NCBI GenBank assembly: GCA_011620645.1 | Contig: WOYS01000095.1 | Coordinates: 67,027 to 113,950, forward strand | From: Mycobacterium sp. | GTDB lineage: Bacteria; Actinomycetota; Actinomycetes; Mycobacteriales; Mycobacteriaceae | Length of the DNA stretch: 46,924 nt | Direction: 5' to 3' | In this document: one piece after another, positions 1-15,343 of the stretch | Numbering within the stretch: the first letter of the stretch is position 1 | Layout: each line of letters starts with the position of its first letter | Translations under genes and position numbers: made by a program | The notes under the pieces: generated by a model | Database searches by the model: none | What the model saw: only the letters and a program-made list of their open reading frames with translations | What the model was told of the DNA's origin: nothing

Positions 1-39
1 AGGGCGTTCTTGCAGGGCGTTCTTGCAGGGCGTTCTTGC
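1..39. repeat. 13-bp tandem repeat, three copies
   Basis: The unit AGGGCGTTCTTGC occurs three times head to tail, followed by a partial copy (AGGGCG). It ends about 28 bases before the adoK start and is cut by the window edge, so the true copy number is unknown. It is probably a small minisatellite in the adoK upstream region; no function is evident. Confidence 0.9.
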
Positions 40-49
40 AGGGCGATAA

Positions 50-2973
<2,924 letters not shown>

Positions 2974-2979
2974 CGAGTC

Positions 2980-2985
2980 AGTATG
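2980..2985 (-). promoter_or_regulatory. Predicted -10 box of asnB, leaderless
   Basis: On the minus strand CATACT lies 6 nt before the asnB GTG, so transcription would begin at or next to the start codon. No convincing -35 is seen. The GAGCG-type dispersed repeat lies just upstream. Confidence 0.45.
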
Positions 2986-2997
2986 CCGAATCGCCCG

Positions 2998-3017
2998 GTC
3001 GCTTCGCTCGACCCGCC
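2998..3017 (-). repeat. Degenerate copy of GGAGCG-AGCGAC dispersed element
   Basis: The minus strand reads GGCGGGTCGAGCGAAGCGAC. This matches the first part of the 30-bp element found at 39350-39379 and 11969-11998, apart from a one-base deletion and a few substitutions. It lies in the asnB-ctaC intergenic region. Confidence 0.5.
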
Positions 3018-3099
3018 CGGTGTGGTCTACGCTGCGTAGTATTCGCCAAGTTTCACCGACCGCCCTGCGGTTCAACGACTTCATTTAGGAGGCGCCAAC

Positions 3100-4134
3100 G
3101 TGACCGCTCGCGGGTACCGTTTGGTGGCGTTGTCAGTGGTACTGGGTGGCATGACCATCCTGCTCAGCGGTTGTGGCTACCAGGAGATCTTCGGCCTGGG
3201 CTGGCCCGAGGGCATCACCCCGGAAGCCCGGCTGAACCGTGACCTGTGGGTCTGGTCGGTCATCGCGTCATTCGTCGTCGGCGGCATCGTGTGGGCGCTG
3301 ATCTTCTGGACCAGCGCGTTCCACCGCAAGAAGAAGACCGACACCGAATTTCCGCGTCAGTTCGGCTACAACATGCCGCTGGAACTGGTGCTCACCGTGG
3401 TGCCATTCCTGATCATCTCGGGGCTCTTCTACTTCACCGTTGTCGTGCAGGAGCGGATGCTGCACAAGGATCCCAATCCCGAGGTCGTCATCGACGTCAC
3501 CGCCTTCCAGTGGAACTGGAAGTTCGGGTACCAGAAGATCGAGTTCGGTGACGGCACACTGTCTTACGACGGCGTCGACAACGAGCGCAAGGAGGCGATG
3601 GCCTCTGCTCCCGAGGGTGTGGACGCCCACGGTATCGAGCAGGTCGGCCCGATCGCGGGCAAGAACTCCGAGGATCGCACCTACCTGAACTTCGACAAGA
3701 TCGAGACGATCGGCACCAGCACCGAGATCCCGATCCTGGTGTTACCCAAGGGCAAGCGCATCGAATTCCAGGTCGCTTCCGCCGACGTGGTCCATGGTTT
3801 CTGGGTGCCGGAGTTCCTGTTCAAGCGGGACGTGCTGCCCAATCCCAAGGCGAACAACTCCGACAACACCTTCCAGGTCAGTGAGATCGAGCAGGCCGGC
3901 GCGTTCGTCGGCCGCTGCACGGAGATGTGCGGCACGTACCACTCGATGATGAACTTCGAGGTGCGCGTCGTGGAGCCCAACGACTTCAAGGCCTACCTGG
4001 ATGCCCGGGCCGACGGCCTGACCAACGCTCAGGCACTGAAAGCCATCAAACAGGCTCCGCTGGCCACTACCACGGCTCCGTTCGACACCCGACGTGGTGA
4101 GCAGGTCGGTGTTCCACCGCAGGCGAGCAAGTAA
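3100..4134 (+). CDS. ctaC: Cytochrome c oxidase subunit II, lipoprotein
   Basis: Subunit II of the aa3 oxidase, 344 residues, carrying the CuA centre that accepts electrons from the bcc complex. It has an N-terminal lipoprotein signal ending LLSGC, two membrane segments (about 45-68 and 90-112) and a periplasmic cupredoxin domain. The CuA ligand set is visible as [12 protein letters not shown] (about residues 273-284), with an upstream His in the VVHGFW segment. The GTG start has an AGGAGG ribosome-binding site 7 nt upstream. ctaF follows after 9 bases and belongs to the same unit. The remaining bcc-oxidase genes lie at 6296-10588 on the other strand. Ortholog of Rv2200c. Confidence 0.95.
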   Translation: MTARGYRLVALSVVLGGMTILLSGCGYQEIFGLGWPEGITPEARLNRDLWVWSVIASFVVGGIVWALIFWTSAFHRKKKTDTEFPRQFGYNMPLELVLTVVPFLIISGLFYFTVVVQERMLHKDPNPEVVIDVTAFQWNWKFGYQKIEFGDGTLSYDGVDNERKEAMASAPEGVDAHGIEQVGPIAGKNSEDRTYLNFDKIETIGTSTEIPILVLPKGKRIEFQVASADVVHGFWVPEFLFKRDVLPNPKANNSDNTFQVSEIEQAGAFVGRCTEMCGTYHSMMNFEVRVVEPNDFKAYLDARADGLTNAQALKAIKQAPLATTTAPFDTRRGEQVGVPPQASK

Positions 4135-4143
4135 GGACGACGC

Positions 4144-4563
4144 ATGCATATCGAAGCCAGGCTGTTCGAGATCCTGACCGCATTCTTCCTGTTGGCCGCG
4201 ATCGGGTACGGCGTGCTCACCGCGATGTTCGCCCCCGCCGGCATCGAGTGGGCGGGTACCACCGCTCTGGTGCTGACCACCGGCCTGACCCTGATCACCG
4301 GCACCTTCTTCCGCTTCGTCGCGCGTCGGCTGGACACCCGGCCCGAGGATTACGAAGATGCCGAGATCAGCGACGGCGCCGGCGAGCTGGGCTTCTACAG
4401 CCCGCACAGCTGGTGGCCCATCCTGATCGCACTGTCCTTCTCCACCGCGGCCGTCGGCGCAGCGATGTGGCTGCCCTGGCTGATCGTCGCCGGTCTCTGC
4501 TTCGTCCTGGCCTCGGTGGCCGGGCTGGTCTTCGAGTACTACATCGGACCCGAGAAGCACTGA
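4144..4563 (+). CDS. ctaF: Cytochrome c oxidase subunit IV, actinobacterial
   Basis: Small membrane protein of 139 residues with four predicted membrane segments (about 8-30, 37-58, 93-110 and 113-132). A hydrophilic loop with [15 protein letters not shown] lies between the second and third. It matches the actinobacterial subunit IV (Rv2199c), a structural part of the aa3 oxidase in the supercomplex. It starts 9 bases after ctaC and is presumably co-transcribed. It contains no redox-ligand motif, as expected. Confidence 0.93.
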   Translation: MHIEARLFEILTAFFLLAAIGYGVLTAMFAPAGIEWAGTTALVLTTGLTLITGTFFRFVARRLDTRPEDYEDAEISDGAGELGFYSPHSWWPILIALSFSTAAVGAAMWLPWLIVAGLCFVLASVAGLVFEYYIGPEKH

Positions 4564-4694
4564 GGTTCTTCCACCAGGTCACAACCGTGCGTCAGTTCGT
4601 TGACGTGGCACCCTGGCGTGGTCCCCGCCGTCGCCTGGTTGGGTAGTGTTGCCCAGGCAGCAGTCGAGAAGGATAGGCCGAGGTTTAGTTGCAG

Positions 4695-5531
4695 ATGAGC
4701 GGGCCGTCAGGACCGGAGTCTTCGGGCGGGGAAAAGGATCGGAAATCCCGCACCGACGAGACCGACATGCAGTCGCGGGCGTACTCCGCCCCGGAATCCG
4801 AGCAGTTCACCAGTGCACCGTACGTACCGCCGGACCCGGCGTTGTACGACTACGACACCTACGCGGACACCTACGCGGACACCTACGCGCAGACCGAACC
4901 GGACCAGGGCGTCCCGCCGCGCTGGCCATGGGTCGTCGGCGTGGCCGCCATTGTCGCCGCGGTCGCACTGGTGGCGTCGGTGGCGCTGCTGGTCACCCGA
5001 ACCGATAACACCGGGCTCGCCAACCCCGAAACCTCCACCACGACGACCCCGCCCGTGCAGGACGCGATCACCACGACACCGCCGCCGCCCAGCAGCGAGC
5101 CACCACCACCACCACCACCACCGCCGACGGAGGAGCCGCCGCCCCCGCCGCCGGAGACCGTCACGGTGACGCAGGAGCCAGCGCCGCCCCCGCCCAGCGA
5201 GGAGCCGGCCACCACGGAGGCACTACCGCCACCGACGACGACGACGACGCGGCCGCCAGGACCCCGGCAGGTGACCTACTCGGTCACCGGCACGAAGGCA
5301 CCCGGTGACATCATCACCGTCACCTATGTCGACGCGTCCGGGCGCAGCCGCACCCAGCGCAACGTCTACATCCCGTGGTCGTTGACCGTCACCCCGATCT
5401 CGCAGTCCGAAGTGGGTTCGGTGCAGGCATTCAGTCTGTTCCTGGTCAGCCGGCTGAACTGCTCGATCACCACCAGTGATGGCACCGTGCTGTCGTCCAA
5501 CACCGGGAATGCCGCCCAGACACGCTGCTGA
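4695..5531 (+). CDS. mmpS3: MmpS3-like membrane protein
   Basis: 278 residues: acidic cytoplasmic N-terminus, one membrane segment (about 75-98, following PRWPWVVG), a long Pro/Thr-rich extracytoplasmic linker with runs of PPPPPP and TTTT, and a conserved C-terminal MmpS domain. That domain has [12 protein letters not shown] near its start and two Cys near its end. Tandem 12-bp units (DTYA) occur in the N-terminus around 4855-4890. The ATG gives MSGP, as in the tuberculosis homolog; TTG at 4689 has closer spacing to GAGG and is the alternative. Unlike MmpS4/5 it has no MmpL partner beside it. The downstream gene overlaps by one base (TGATG). Ortholog of Rv2198c; function unproven. Confidence 0.88.
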   Translation: MSGPSGPESSGGEKDRKSRTDETDMQSRAYSAPESEQFTSAPYVPPDPALYDYDTYADTYADTYAQTEPDQGVPPRWPWVVGVAAIVAAVALVASVALLVTRTDNTGLANPETSTTTTPPVQDAITTTPPPPSSEPPPPPPPPPTEEPPPPPPETVTVTQEPAPPPPSEEPATTEALPPPTTTTTRPPGPRQVTYSVTGTKAPGDIITVTYVDASGRSRTQRNVYIPWSLTVTPISQSEVGSVQAFSLFLVSRLNCSITTSDGTVLSSNTGNAAQTRC

Positions 5532-6193
5532 TGCTCACAGACACCGAATTCGCGCACGCTCCGCGACGCACCCTGTCCGGTCCAGGCAACCTGGAGCGCA
5601 TCCTGCTGGGGGCGTGCGCCATCATCTGGCTGGGCGCCCTCGCGGCCGCGGTGGCCGCCACCGTGACCCTGGTGGATTTGGCAGGCGGGCGCGGCACCGT
5701 CCGTGCCGAATTGTCGGAGGCATCTGGCTCGGACACCCCGTGGGTGCTGTACACGGTGATCGGCGTGTCCGCGGTGGTGATCGCAGTGGCGATCCCGCTG
5801 TTGGTGCGGGCCCGTCAGCAGAGCACCCATCGGCCGATCCGCGACCACACCCCGTCCGGGGGATCGGTGGCCGACCATATCGCCGCGTTGCCGACGCCCG
5901 AGGCCCGGCGCCGCGATACCGAGGTCGCACTGAAGACCGATACCCGCAGTGCCGCGCTGCCGGCCGTCGTCGACCAGGTCTACGTCCGGTGCGCGTTGTC
6001 GATCGGCTGCACGGTGGGTGCGGGCACCCTCGCGGTCGGTGTGGCCACCTATCTGATGGCAGGCGGCAGCTCCAGCGCCGCCGTCGCCTTCTACATCGTC
6101 GCCGGCATCATCACCGTGGCGATGCCGGTGCTGCCCTGGTTCTATCTACGTGAACTGCGCGCAGTGCTCGGTCTGGACGCACCCGCCGCTTAA
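5531..6193 (+). CDS. Conserved mycobacterial membrane protein
   Basis: 220 residues with four likely membrane segments (about 26-48, 76-95, 152-174 and 182-205). The central cytoplasmic stretch (about 97-148) is polar. It overlaps the mmpS3 stop by one base, so translation is probably coupled. It corresponds in position to Rv2197c. No catalytic motif is visible. Location next to ctaC-ctaF-mmpS3 suggests an envelope or respiration-related role, which is inference only. Confidence 0.85.
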   Translation: MLTDTEFAHAPRRTLSGPGNLERILLGACAIIWLGALAAAVAATVTLVDLAGGRGTVRAELSEASGSDTPWVLYTVIGVSAVVIAVAIPLLVRARQQSTHRPIRDHTPSGGSVADHIAALPTPEARRRDTEVALKTDTRSAALPAVVDQVYVRCALSIGCTVGAGTLAVGVATYLMAGGSSSAAVAFYIVAGIITVAMPVLPWFYLRELRAVLGLDAPAA

Positions 6194-6205
6194 CTCCGTT
6201 CTCCC

Positions 6206-6265
6206 GCGAAGTACGCGAAATGGCGGCTCTTGCTGCAGGTTTCGCGACCATAACGCGCATCTCGG
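6206..6265. repeat. 60-bp inverted-repeat element, diverged copy
   Basis: Two 18-bp arms (GCGAAGTACGCGAAATGG at 6206-6223 and CCATAACGCGCATCTCGG at 6248-6265) flank 24 bases. The arms match at 12 of 18 positions. The 18+24+18 architecture and shared motifs (GCGAAATGG, GCGACCAT, TCTCGG) are the same as at 42397-42456. It sits between the 3' ends of two convergent operons. It may act as a bidirectional terminator or be a REP/MITE-like element. Confidence 0.7.
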
Positions 6266-6295
6266 CGCCGACTGCGAGCGTCCATGCGGTCAGGG

Positions 6296-7945
6296 CTAGA
6301 CCGTATGGGGAGGCTGGGGGTGCCCGTTGGACCCGTTGCTGCCCTGATGCTCTGCGAGCACGGCCAAGGCCTTGTGCTCGGAGGCATGAGCCGCCTCGGT
6401 CAGTGCGTCGTGTTCTTCGACCGGGTCGGCGAACAGGAAGCTGCCGCTACCCGGTGCTCCACCGGAGCCCAGCTTGTTCATCCGCTTGGGCAGTGCTGCG
6501 CCCTGGTACTCCAGCGGAATCGGGTGGCCATGGTCGTCGACCGGGCCGAGCGGCTGGTGCAGCTCGATGTAGGCACCGTGCGGGAGCCGCGTGATGATGC
6601 CGGTCTCGATACCGTGCTCAAGCACCGCACGGTCGCTGCGCTGCAGGCTGATCGCCCACCGGTAGGTGATGTAGTAGACGATCATCGGCAGTACCACCAT
6701 GCCGATGCGGCCGATCCACGTTGTCGCGTTCAGCGAGATGTGGAACTTCAGCGCGATGATGTCGTTCATGCACATGAACGTCAGCAGGAGGTAGAACGAG
6801 GTCGCCGCGGCGCCCACAGCGGTACGCGTCGGTGCGTCACGCGGACGCTGCAACAGGTTGTGGTGTGCGTTGTCGCCGGTGAGCTTGCGCTCCACGAACG
6901 GGTAGATCGACAGCAGTATGAACACCAGGATCATGCCTACGGCCACCCAGACCGACTGCGGGATGGTGTAGTTGCCGATGTAGAACTCCCAGGCCGGCCA
7001 GGTACGCGCCAGGCCGTCGGTCCACATCATGTAGAAGTCGGGCTGGCTACCCGCCGAGATCTGCGAGGGCTTGTACGGGCCGAGCAACCAGATCGGGTTG
7101 ATCTGTAGCAGACCGCCCATCAGGCCAAGTAGGCCGGTGATCATCGCGAAGAACGCACCCGACTTGACCGCGAAGACCGGCATGACGCGCACGCCGACGA
7201 CGTTCTTCTCGGTCCGGCCGGGGCCGGGGAACTGGGTGTGCTTCTGGAACCACACCAGCGCCATGTGAGCACCGATGAGCGCCAGCATGATCCCCGGGAT
7301 CAGCAGGATGTGCAGGGCGTACAGCCGCGGGATGATGATCTCGCCGGGGAAGTCGCCGCCGAAAAGCGCCCAGTGCAACCAGGTGCCGATGACCGGCATG
7401 CCCAGCGTGATCGAGGAGAACGCGGCGCGCAGGCCGGTGCCCGAGAGCAGATCGTCGGGCAGCGAGTACCCGAAGTAGCCCTCGAACATCGCCAGGATCA
7501 GCAGCAGTGAGCCGATGACCCAGTTGGCCTCGCGGGGGCGCCGGAACGCGCCGGTGAAGAAGATGCGCGCCAGGTGCACCATGATCGACGCCGCGAAAAG
7601 CAGTGCGGCCCAGTGGTGGATCTGACGGACGAACAGACCGCCGCGCACTTCGAAGCTGATGTCAAGGGCCGATTCATAGGCCCGCGACATCTGCACACCG
7701 CGAAGAGGCTGATACACACCCTCGTAGGTCACGTGCGCCATCGACGGGTCGAAGAACAGCGTCAACCACACGCCGGTGATCAGCAGCACGATGAAGCTGT
7801 ACAAGGCGATCTCACCCAGCAGGAATGACCAGTGGGTGGGGAAGACCTTGTTCAGGATGCCGCGACGGACGGCCTCCGAGGGGTGGTAACGGGAGTCGAT
7901 CGCGTCGCCTTGAGCGGCTGCGATATCTCCGAGCTTGGGACTCAT
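6296..7945 (-). CDS. qcrB: Cytochrome bcc complex cytochrome b subunit
   Basis: 549-residue integral membrane cytochrome b of menaquinol:cytochrome c reductase, the target of Q203-type inhibitors. Haem-ligand His pairs lie in the helices with [20 protein letters not shown] and [20 protein letters not shown]. The actinobacterial C-terminal extension is present and ends in a polar tail rich in Ser, Asn and Gly. The ATG overlaps the qcrA stop (ATGA), so it is the last gene of a coupled ctaE-qcrCAB operon. Ortholog of Rv2196. Confidence 0.96.
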   Translation of the reverse strand: MSPKLGDIAAAQGDAIDSRYHPSEAVRRGILNKVFPTHWSFLLGEIALYSFIVLLITGVWLTLFFDPSMAHVTYEGVYQPLRGVQMSRAYESALDISFEVRGGLFVRQIHHWAALLFAASIMVHLARIFFTGAFRRPREANWVIGSLLLILAMFEGYFGYSLPDDLLSGTGLRAAFSSITLGMPVIGTWLHWALFGGDFPGEIIIPRLYALHILLIPGIMLALIGAHMALVWFQKHTQFPGPGRTEKNVVGVRVMPVFAVKSGAFFAMITGLLGLMGGLLQINPIWLLGPYKPSQISAGSQPDFYMMWTDGLARTWPAWEFYIGNYTIPQSVWVAVGMILVFILLSIYPFVERKLTGDNAHHNLLQRPRDAPTRTAVGAAATSFYLLLTFMCMNDIIALKFHISLNATTWIGRIGMVVLPMIVYYITYRWAISLQRSDRAVLEHGIETGIITRLPHGAYIELHQPLGPVDDHGHPIPLEYQGAALPKRMNKLGSGGAPGSGSFLFADPVEEHDALTEAAHASEHKALAVLAEHQGSNGSNGHPQPPHTV

Positions 7946-9104
7946 GATTTGCGCTCCCAGAATGCCGGTCCGACAGGTTCGATGAAGTCGCCGTTGGCGA
8001 CCAGGTAGCCGTCCTTGTCAATGGTGATGGGCAACTGTGCCAGCGCACGCGCGGCCGGACCGAAGATCGGCCGGGCGAAGTGCAACGCGTCGAACTGCGA
8101 CTGATGGCACGGGCACAGAATGCGGTAGGTCTGCTGCTCGTAGAGCGAGGACGGGCAGCCCAGGTGCGAGCAGACCTTCGTGTACGCGAACAGCTCGCCG
8201 AAGTTGAAGCTCTCCTGGCCCTGCCGCTTGACGACCTTCCTCATGTCCTGGGTCTTGATGCGGATGAGCATCACCGGGTTGCGGACGCCCATGGCGACCT
8301 CGAACAGGTGATGGCTGGACTCCACCGTCGTGCCGTCGCCGTCGGCCTCACGCCACGGGAACACCGTCTCCATACCGCCGGCGTCGATGTCCTCGGGACG
8401 CATCTTGACGAACGGCGATTCGCCGGGGATACCGGTTGCGCGGGCCAGGAAGATGGTCTCGCCGTGGAAGCGCGGGGTCCACCCCGACGTCCACAGCACG
8501 GCCTTCTTGCCTTCTGCGGTCTGCACGACGGGCTTCCACGGGTTCTTGATCAACCCGCCGGCGAAGGCCACCAGGGTGCCCAGGCCGAATGCGCCGAGGC
8601 CGATGCCCATCGACAGCCCGATCAGCTTGCGCCGCTTGATGGTCGAACCCTCAAGGGCGTCAGTCAGATTGGCGACGATGGTCTTGCGATGGATCTCAGC
8701 GGATGCGCCGTCGTGACGATCCTGGATGGTGATCTCTTCGGGGATGAACTTCTTCTGGAAGAGCACCGCGCCGACGCCGATCGACAGGATCGACAGGCCG
8801 AAGGTCAGGCCGTACAGCGGGGTGGCCAGCGTGTAGATCCGCTCGCCCTCGCCACCGTAGGGGACGTACTCCCAGGGCCAGAACAGGAAGATCAGCAGCA
8901 GCGCCAGTCCCGAGAAACCGCCGAAGAGCAGCCAGTAGGAAACAGTGCGCGACGCACGCTTCTCGGCCTTGGTGCCCTCGACCGGCCACCGGGGTTCCTT
9001 GAAGACGACGTCGACTCCGTCGAGCTTGCCGCCGAGCGCGAGCAGTTCCTCGCGTGACATCTCCGCCAACTGTGCGTCGGTGGGAGTGTCCGGGCTGTTG
9101 GACG

Positions 9105-9108
<4 letters not shown>
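7942..9108 (-). CDS. qcrA: Rieske iron-sulfur subunit of bcc complex
   Basis: 388 residues with three N-terminal membrane helices, as is typical of actinobacterial QcrA, then the Rieske domain. The [2Fe-2S] ligands are CSHLGC and CPCHQSQFD near residues 325-350. It transfers electrons from menaquinol to QcrC. The start at 9108 overlaps the qcrC stop as ATGA; an open frame six codons longer exists but would lose this coupling. Ortholog of Rv2195. Confidence 0.95.
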
Positions 9109-11793
<2,685 letters not shown>

Positions 11794-11794
11794 C

Positions 11795-13651
11795 TCAGAC
11801 CGCTCGGGCGCGGGTCCGTCGGGGTTTGCGCACGCCGTACCGGTCGTCGAGATTGTCGGCGTGGATGTCGGGCTGGTCGGCGGCCAGGCGGGCCGAGCGT
11901 GCGGTCGCGGCCCATTCTGCCCAGCGGGCTGCCGCGCCGACGGGGCTGGCATAGCCCGGCGCTGAATCATTCCCCGGGCCGCTGCGCTCCGGCCCGCCAG
12001 CCCGGACGACGCGTACCCCGGGACCGGCCAGCCACCGTGTGATCAACGCCGTCTCCTCGACCAACGCACCGCCCAACGGGGCGGACTGCGGCAGAATCGC
12101 CTGTGCCGCAGCACCTATCGCGTCGACCACCGGCATCGGGGGCACACCGCGGCGTGCGCACCCCGCCGCCGCCAGCTGCCCGTACCGGATCACGGCCAGC
12201 TCCCAGCCGCCCCGTCCGTCGGGCCGTGCCGCGACCAGTTCGTCCACCGCGGCCAGCGCCTGCAACCGCTGACCCCGCCACATCGTCTCCACCGCCGCCG
12301 CGGTGTGATCGCGCAGCCGGGCCGCGGTCTCATAGCGGTGCAGGCCGGCCAGCTCCCCGATCTGGCTCAGCACATTCGCGAAGGCGGTGCTGTCGATGCC
12401 GTCGATCAGATCGGCCGCCCGTTGCGGCGCACCGGCGTACTGCGACATGTCGACATCGCGCGGCGCCGGGCAGGGCGAGAGTTGCCGTTCCTCGCAGGTG
12501 TGGCGGGCGCTGCGCGACAGCCGCGCCGTGCAGGTCCGCACCCCGGTGCCGCGGGCCAGCACGTCGATGGTGGTGACCGCGTCGGCGCGTGAGGTAAACG
12601 GTCCGATGGCCCGCGCACTGCGTGGTGCACGCACCACCGAGAAGCGGGGGAACGCCTCGTCGGTCAGCGTGATCCACCACCATCGCCGGGGGAATCTGGA
12701 GCGGCGGTTGTAGGGCGGGGCATGCGCGGCCAGCAGTCGGAGCTCCCGGACCCCGGCCTCGAGTTCATGGGCGCACTCGACATGATCGACCCGGGTGGCC
12801 AGCGCCACCATCTCCTTCATCCGGACGCGCGGGTCCGCACCGGTGAAGTAATGACCCACCCGGCGGCGCAGGTCCACCGCGGTGCCGATGTAGAGCACCT
12901 CATCGCCGGGCCCACGGAACAGATACACCCCCGGCCGGGCCGGAACGCCGTTGGCCAGGTGGCGCTTACGGCGCTGCGGTGCGGTGGCGTCGGGCAGATA
13001 CGCCCGCAACTCGGGATAGGTGCGCACGCCCTGGTTTCCGACCCGCTCGATGAGCCCGTGCAGCACGTCGACGGTGGCCCGTGCGTCGTCGAGGGCCCGG
13101 TGGGTGGGCGTGGTGGTGGCGCCGAACAGCCGGGCCAGTGCGGAGAGCTTCACGCTGGGCGCCTCGTCGCGGGTCAGCACGCGCCGCGCCAGCCTGACGG
13201 TGCACAGCACCGGCGGGCGCGGCCAGACCAGACCGCAGCGCTGCGCGGCAGCCCGCAGGAAGCCGATGTCGAATCCGGCGTTGTGCGCGACCAGCACCGC
13301 GCCCCTGGAGAACTCGAGGAAGGCCGGCAGCACGGTCTCCATGCGCGGTGCGTCATGGACCATCGCCGAGGTGATGCCGGTCAGCTGAACGATCTGCGGC
13401 GGGATGCTGCGGCCAGGGTCGACCAGCGTCGCGAGTTCGCCGATGACCGCGCCGCCGCGGATCTTGACCGCCCCGATCTCGGTGATCGCGTCGTGGTCAC
13501 TGCCGGCGGGTGTGCTTGCGGTGGCCCGGCCGCCGGTGGTTTCCAGGTCCACCACCACGAAGGTGGTGTCGGCCAGCAGCAGATCGGCCGGCGGATCACC
13601 CTCGGCGAAGCCGAGAGATGGATCCACGTCGGCGAAGCTCAGCTGCGGCAC
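11795..13651 (-). CDS. DEDD exonuclease/GIY-YIG nuclease fusion protein
   Basis: 618-residue fusion. The N-terminus is a DnaQ-like 3'-5' exonuclease: ExoI DLETTG (about 38), Exo[12 protein letters not shown] and Exo[13 protein letters not shown] (DEDDh type). The middle is a UvrC/Cho-like GIY-YIG domain ([17 protein letters not shown]). The C-terminal part resembles UvrC-associated sequence. It is likely a DNA repair nuclease; the homolog is Rv2191, whose role is not settled. The GTG at 13651 is chosen because TACCGT lies 7 nt upstream; TTG at 13681 is an alternative. Near the C-terminus an in-frame 30-bp dispersed element encodes [10 protein letters not shown]. Confidence 0.85.
   Translation of the reverse strand: MPQLSFADVDPSLGFAEGDPPADLLLADTTFVVVDLETTGGRATASTPAGSDHDAITEIGAVKIRGGAVIGELATLVDPGRSIPPQIVQLTGITSAMVHDAPRMETVLPAFLEFSRGAVLVAHNAGFDIGFLRAAAQRCGLVWPRPPVLCTVRLARRVLTRDEAPSVKLSALARLFGATTTPTHRALDDARATVDVLHGLIERVGNQGVRTYPELRAYLPDATAPQRRKRHLANGVPARPGVYLFRGPGDEVLYIGTAVDLRRRVGHYFTGADPRVRMKEMVALATRVDHVECAHELEAGVRELRLLAAHAPPYNRRSRFPRRWWWITLTDEAFPRFSVVRAPRSARAIGPFTSRADAVTTIDVLARGTGVRTCTARLSRSARHTCEERQLSPCPAPRDVDMSQYAGAPQRAADLIDGIDSTAFANVLSQIGELAGLHRYETAARLRDHTAAAVETMWRGQRLQALAAVDELVAARPDGRGGWELAVIRYGQLAAAGCARRGVPPMPVVDAIGAAAQAILPQSAPLGGALVEETALITRWLAGPGVRVVRAGGPERSGPGNDSAPGYASPVGAAARWAEWAATARSARLAADQPDIHADNLDDRYGVRKPRRTRARAV
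11969..11998 (-). repeat. 30-bp dispersed element, in frame in a coding region
   Basis: Minus-strand copy of the element also found at 39350-39379, with one mismatch in 30. It is in frame and adds ten codons ([10 protein letters not shown]) to the variable C-terminal region of the DEDD/GIY-YIG protein. Confidence 0.8.
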
Positions 13652-13658
13652 AGGGATG

Positions 13659-13664
13659 ACGGTA
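13659..13664 (-). promoter_or_regulatory. Predicted -10 box of DEDD/GIY-YIG gene, leaderless
   Basis: TACCGT on the minus strand lies 7 nt before the GTG at 13651. This supports that start over the upstream TTG. Confidence 0.45.
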
Positions 13665-13777
13665 GGCCCGCACCCCGACAACCGGGGCCGCGTGCCGTTC
13701 GTCGGTGGGCGTGTCGGTACCCGTCGTTACGGTGCGGAGGAATTGCTTGACAACAGCAGAAACGAGAGGACGAAACG

Positions 13778-14032
13778 ATGGCAGATCCCAGTGTGGGGGC
13801 CGACGGGCCGCTGGATACCGGCTCCGTGGTGATCGATTGCGACGACTGCGCAGTGCGTGGTCGGGGTTGCCAGGATTGCGTGGTCAGTGTTCTGCTTGGT
13901 GTGCCGGAGACTTTGCTGGACGATGAGCGGCAGGCGCTGGAAGTGCTCGCCGACGTTGGGCTGGCGCCCCGGTTGCGGCTCGTTCCGATCCATCGGAACG
14001 AGCGTCCGGATGGTAGAATTGGTGTGGCGTGA
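13778..14032 (+). CDS. Small conserved protein with Cys pairs
   Basis: 84 residues. Two Cys pairs (CDDC near residue 21 and CQDC near 31) could form a small metal-binding or redox module. The C-terminal half is a probable helix with LLDDERQALEVLADVGL. The ATG has a good GAGAGGA ribosome-binding site. The gene lies upstream of the NlpC/P60 hydrolase. A promoter and palindrome for that hydrolase are embedded in its last codons. I do not recognise a named family. Codon usage and the ribosome-binding site support a real gene. Confidence 0.75.
   Translation: MADPSVGADGPLDTGSVVIDCDDCAVRGRGCQDCVVSVLLGVPETLLDDERQALEVLADVGLAPRLRLVPIHRNERPDGRIGVA
13978..14003. promoter_or_regulatory. 26-bp perfect palindrome, possible operator
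   Basis: Arms GCTCGTTCCGAT and ATCGGAACGAGC (12 bp each) are separated by CC. It lies in the 3' end of the small Cys-pair gene and covers the expected -35 position of the TAGAAT promoter at 14014. It could be an operator for a dimeric regulator of the NlpC/P60 gene or an RNA hairpin. Confidence 0.55.
14014..14019 (+). promoter_or_regulatory. Predicted -10 box for NlpC/P60 gene
   Basis: TAGAAT closely matches the housekeeping -10 consensus. Transcription would begin near 14026, leaving about 170 nt of 5' untranslated RNA before the hydrolase start. That leader contains no gene and no riboswitch that I can identify. Confidence 0.5.
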
Positions 14033-14196
14033 AGACACGCGCGTGACGAGGAGAGACCGCGGGAAGCACGATTTTAATCCCGGGTGCCTGTTAAATTCAC
14101 ATCTCCCGTTGGACAAGCCCGATGCCGTTTCGTAACCTATTCGAGACCTGATTGCAGTTAATCGCGGCTGAAGAGCAGTTGTAAGGACGCAATATC

Positions 14197-15339
14197 TTGA
14201 GGCCTGATCGCACACACCGGCGTAAGAGTGGCGTCCAGCGGCCCCTAGTCGGTGCGTTAGCGGCCCTGACCGTATTGGGCGGGATGCTTGCGACCAGCGT
14301 GCAGGCCGACCCGGCCGAAGACGCTCTGGCAAAGCTCAATGAGCTGTCGCACCAGGCTGAGATCGCCACCGAGAACATGCACGCCGCTCAGCTGGATCTT
14401 GATACTAAGCTGGTCGCACAGCGTGCCGCTGAAGCCAAGCACGCGGCCGACGCCGCTGCGGTGGCCGCAGCGAAGGCCGACCTGGCAAAGTTTCAGACTT
14501 CCGTCGACAAGATCGCGGCCGCGCAGTACATGGGCGGCCGGACCGACGGTCTGAATTCGATGCTGACCGCGAGTTCGCCGCAAGTGCTGATCGACCAGCT
14601 GGCCGTGCAGCGCGTGATGGCGACCGAGATGTCGGTGCAGATGCACAACTTCCGAAACACCAACGTGCGGGCCGCGCAGGCCGAGTCGGCTTCGGCGCAG
14701 TCCGCTGCCAACGCCAAGACCACCGCCGAGCAGGCCGCCGCGGTGCGCGCCGACCTGCAATCCAAGCAAAGCAAGCTGCAGGTCGAGATCGCTGTCGTCA
14801 AGTCGCAGTACGAGGTGCTGACCCCGGCCCAGCGTGAGGCATTGGCGGCCATCCCGCCGCTGCCCGCCGCGATCCCGGCGCTGGCCCCCGAAGCGTTGCC
14901 GAACAACGATCCCGGTGTGCTGGCCGCTCCGCCCGAGGGCATCCCGCCCGGGGACGTCGCCCCGCCGGAGGCCGTGCCGGCCGCACCCGGTTCCGGTGGC
15001 GCAGCGGTGGCCATACAGGCGGCGCTGACCCGGGTTGGCTCGCCGTACTCGTGGGGCGCCGAAGGCCCTGGCGCATTCGACTGCTCCGGCCTGGTGAAGT
15101 GGGCCTTCCAGCAGGCCGGTATCGCGCTGCCGCACTCCAGCTACGCCCAGGCCGCCGGTGGACAGGCGGTGTCGACCGATCAGATGCAGCCCGGTGACGT
15201 CGTCTCCTATTACTCCGATGCATCCCACGTCGGCATCTATCTCGGTGGCGGCATGATGGTGCACGCGTCGACCTTCGGGAAGCCGGTCGTGGTCGCTCCG
15301 GTCAACAACGCGCCGATCCACAACGTCCGTCGGTACTGA
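14197..15339 (+). CDS. NlpC/P60 peptidoglycan endopeptidase
   Basis: 380-residue secreted cell-wall hydrolase. It has an N-terminal signal peptide (hydrophobic core LVGALAALTVLGGMLA, cleavage near VQA-DPAED), a long coiled coil (about 43-200) and a Pro/Ala linker. The C-terminal NlpC/P60 domain has catalytic Cys in DCSGLVKWAF and His in SHVGIYLGG, with a further His in MVHAST. It should cleave peptide stems of peptidoglycan. The TTG start has AAGGA 9 nt upstream and no better start precedes the signal peptide. Ortholog of Rv2190c. The HExxH lipoprotein follows by 4 bases. Confidence 0.92.
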   Translation: MRPDRTHRRKSGVQRPLVGALAALTVLGGMLATSVQADPAEDALAKLNELSHQAEIATENMHAAQLDLDTKLVAQRAAEAKHAADAAAVAAAKADLAKFQTSVDKIAAAQYMGGRTDGLNSMLTASSPQVLIDQLAVQRVMATEMSVQMHNFRNTNVRAAQAESASAQSAANAKTTAEQAAAVRADLQSKQSKLQVEIAVVKSQYEVLTPAQREALAAIPPLPAAIPALAPEALPNNDPGVLAAPPEGIPPGDVAPPEAVPAAPGSGGAAVAIQAALTRVGSPYSWGAEGPGAFDCSGLVKWAFQQAGIALPHSSYAQAAGGQAVSTDQMQPGDVVSYYSDASHVGIYLGGGMMVHASTFGKPVVVAPVNNAPIHNVRRY

Positions 15340-15343
15340 GGCG

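Noticed and set aside
14110..14160. MtrA box upstream of the NlpC/P60 gene
   Set aside because: One GTAAC-like half-site is seen, but no second properly spaced half, so it was not reported as a feature.
14033..14196. Possible ydaO-type (c-di-AMP) riboswitch before the NlpC/P60 gene
   Set aside because: Such riboswitches precede some actinobacterial cell-wall hydrolases, but I could not find the conserved core motifs here. A covariance-model search would decide.
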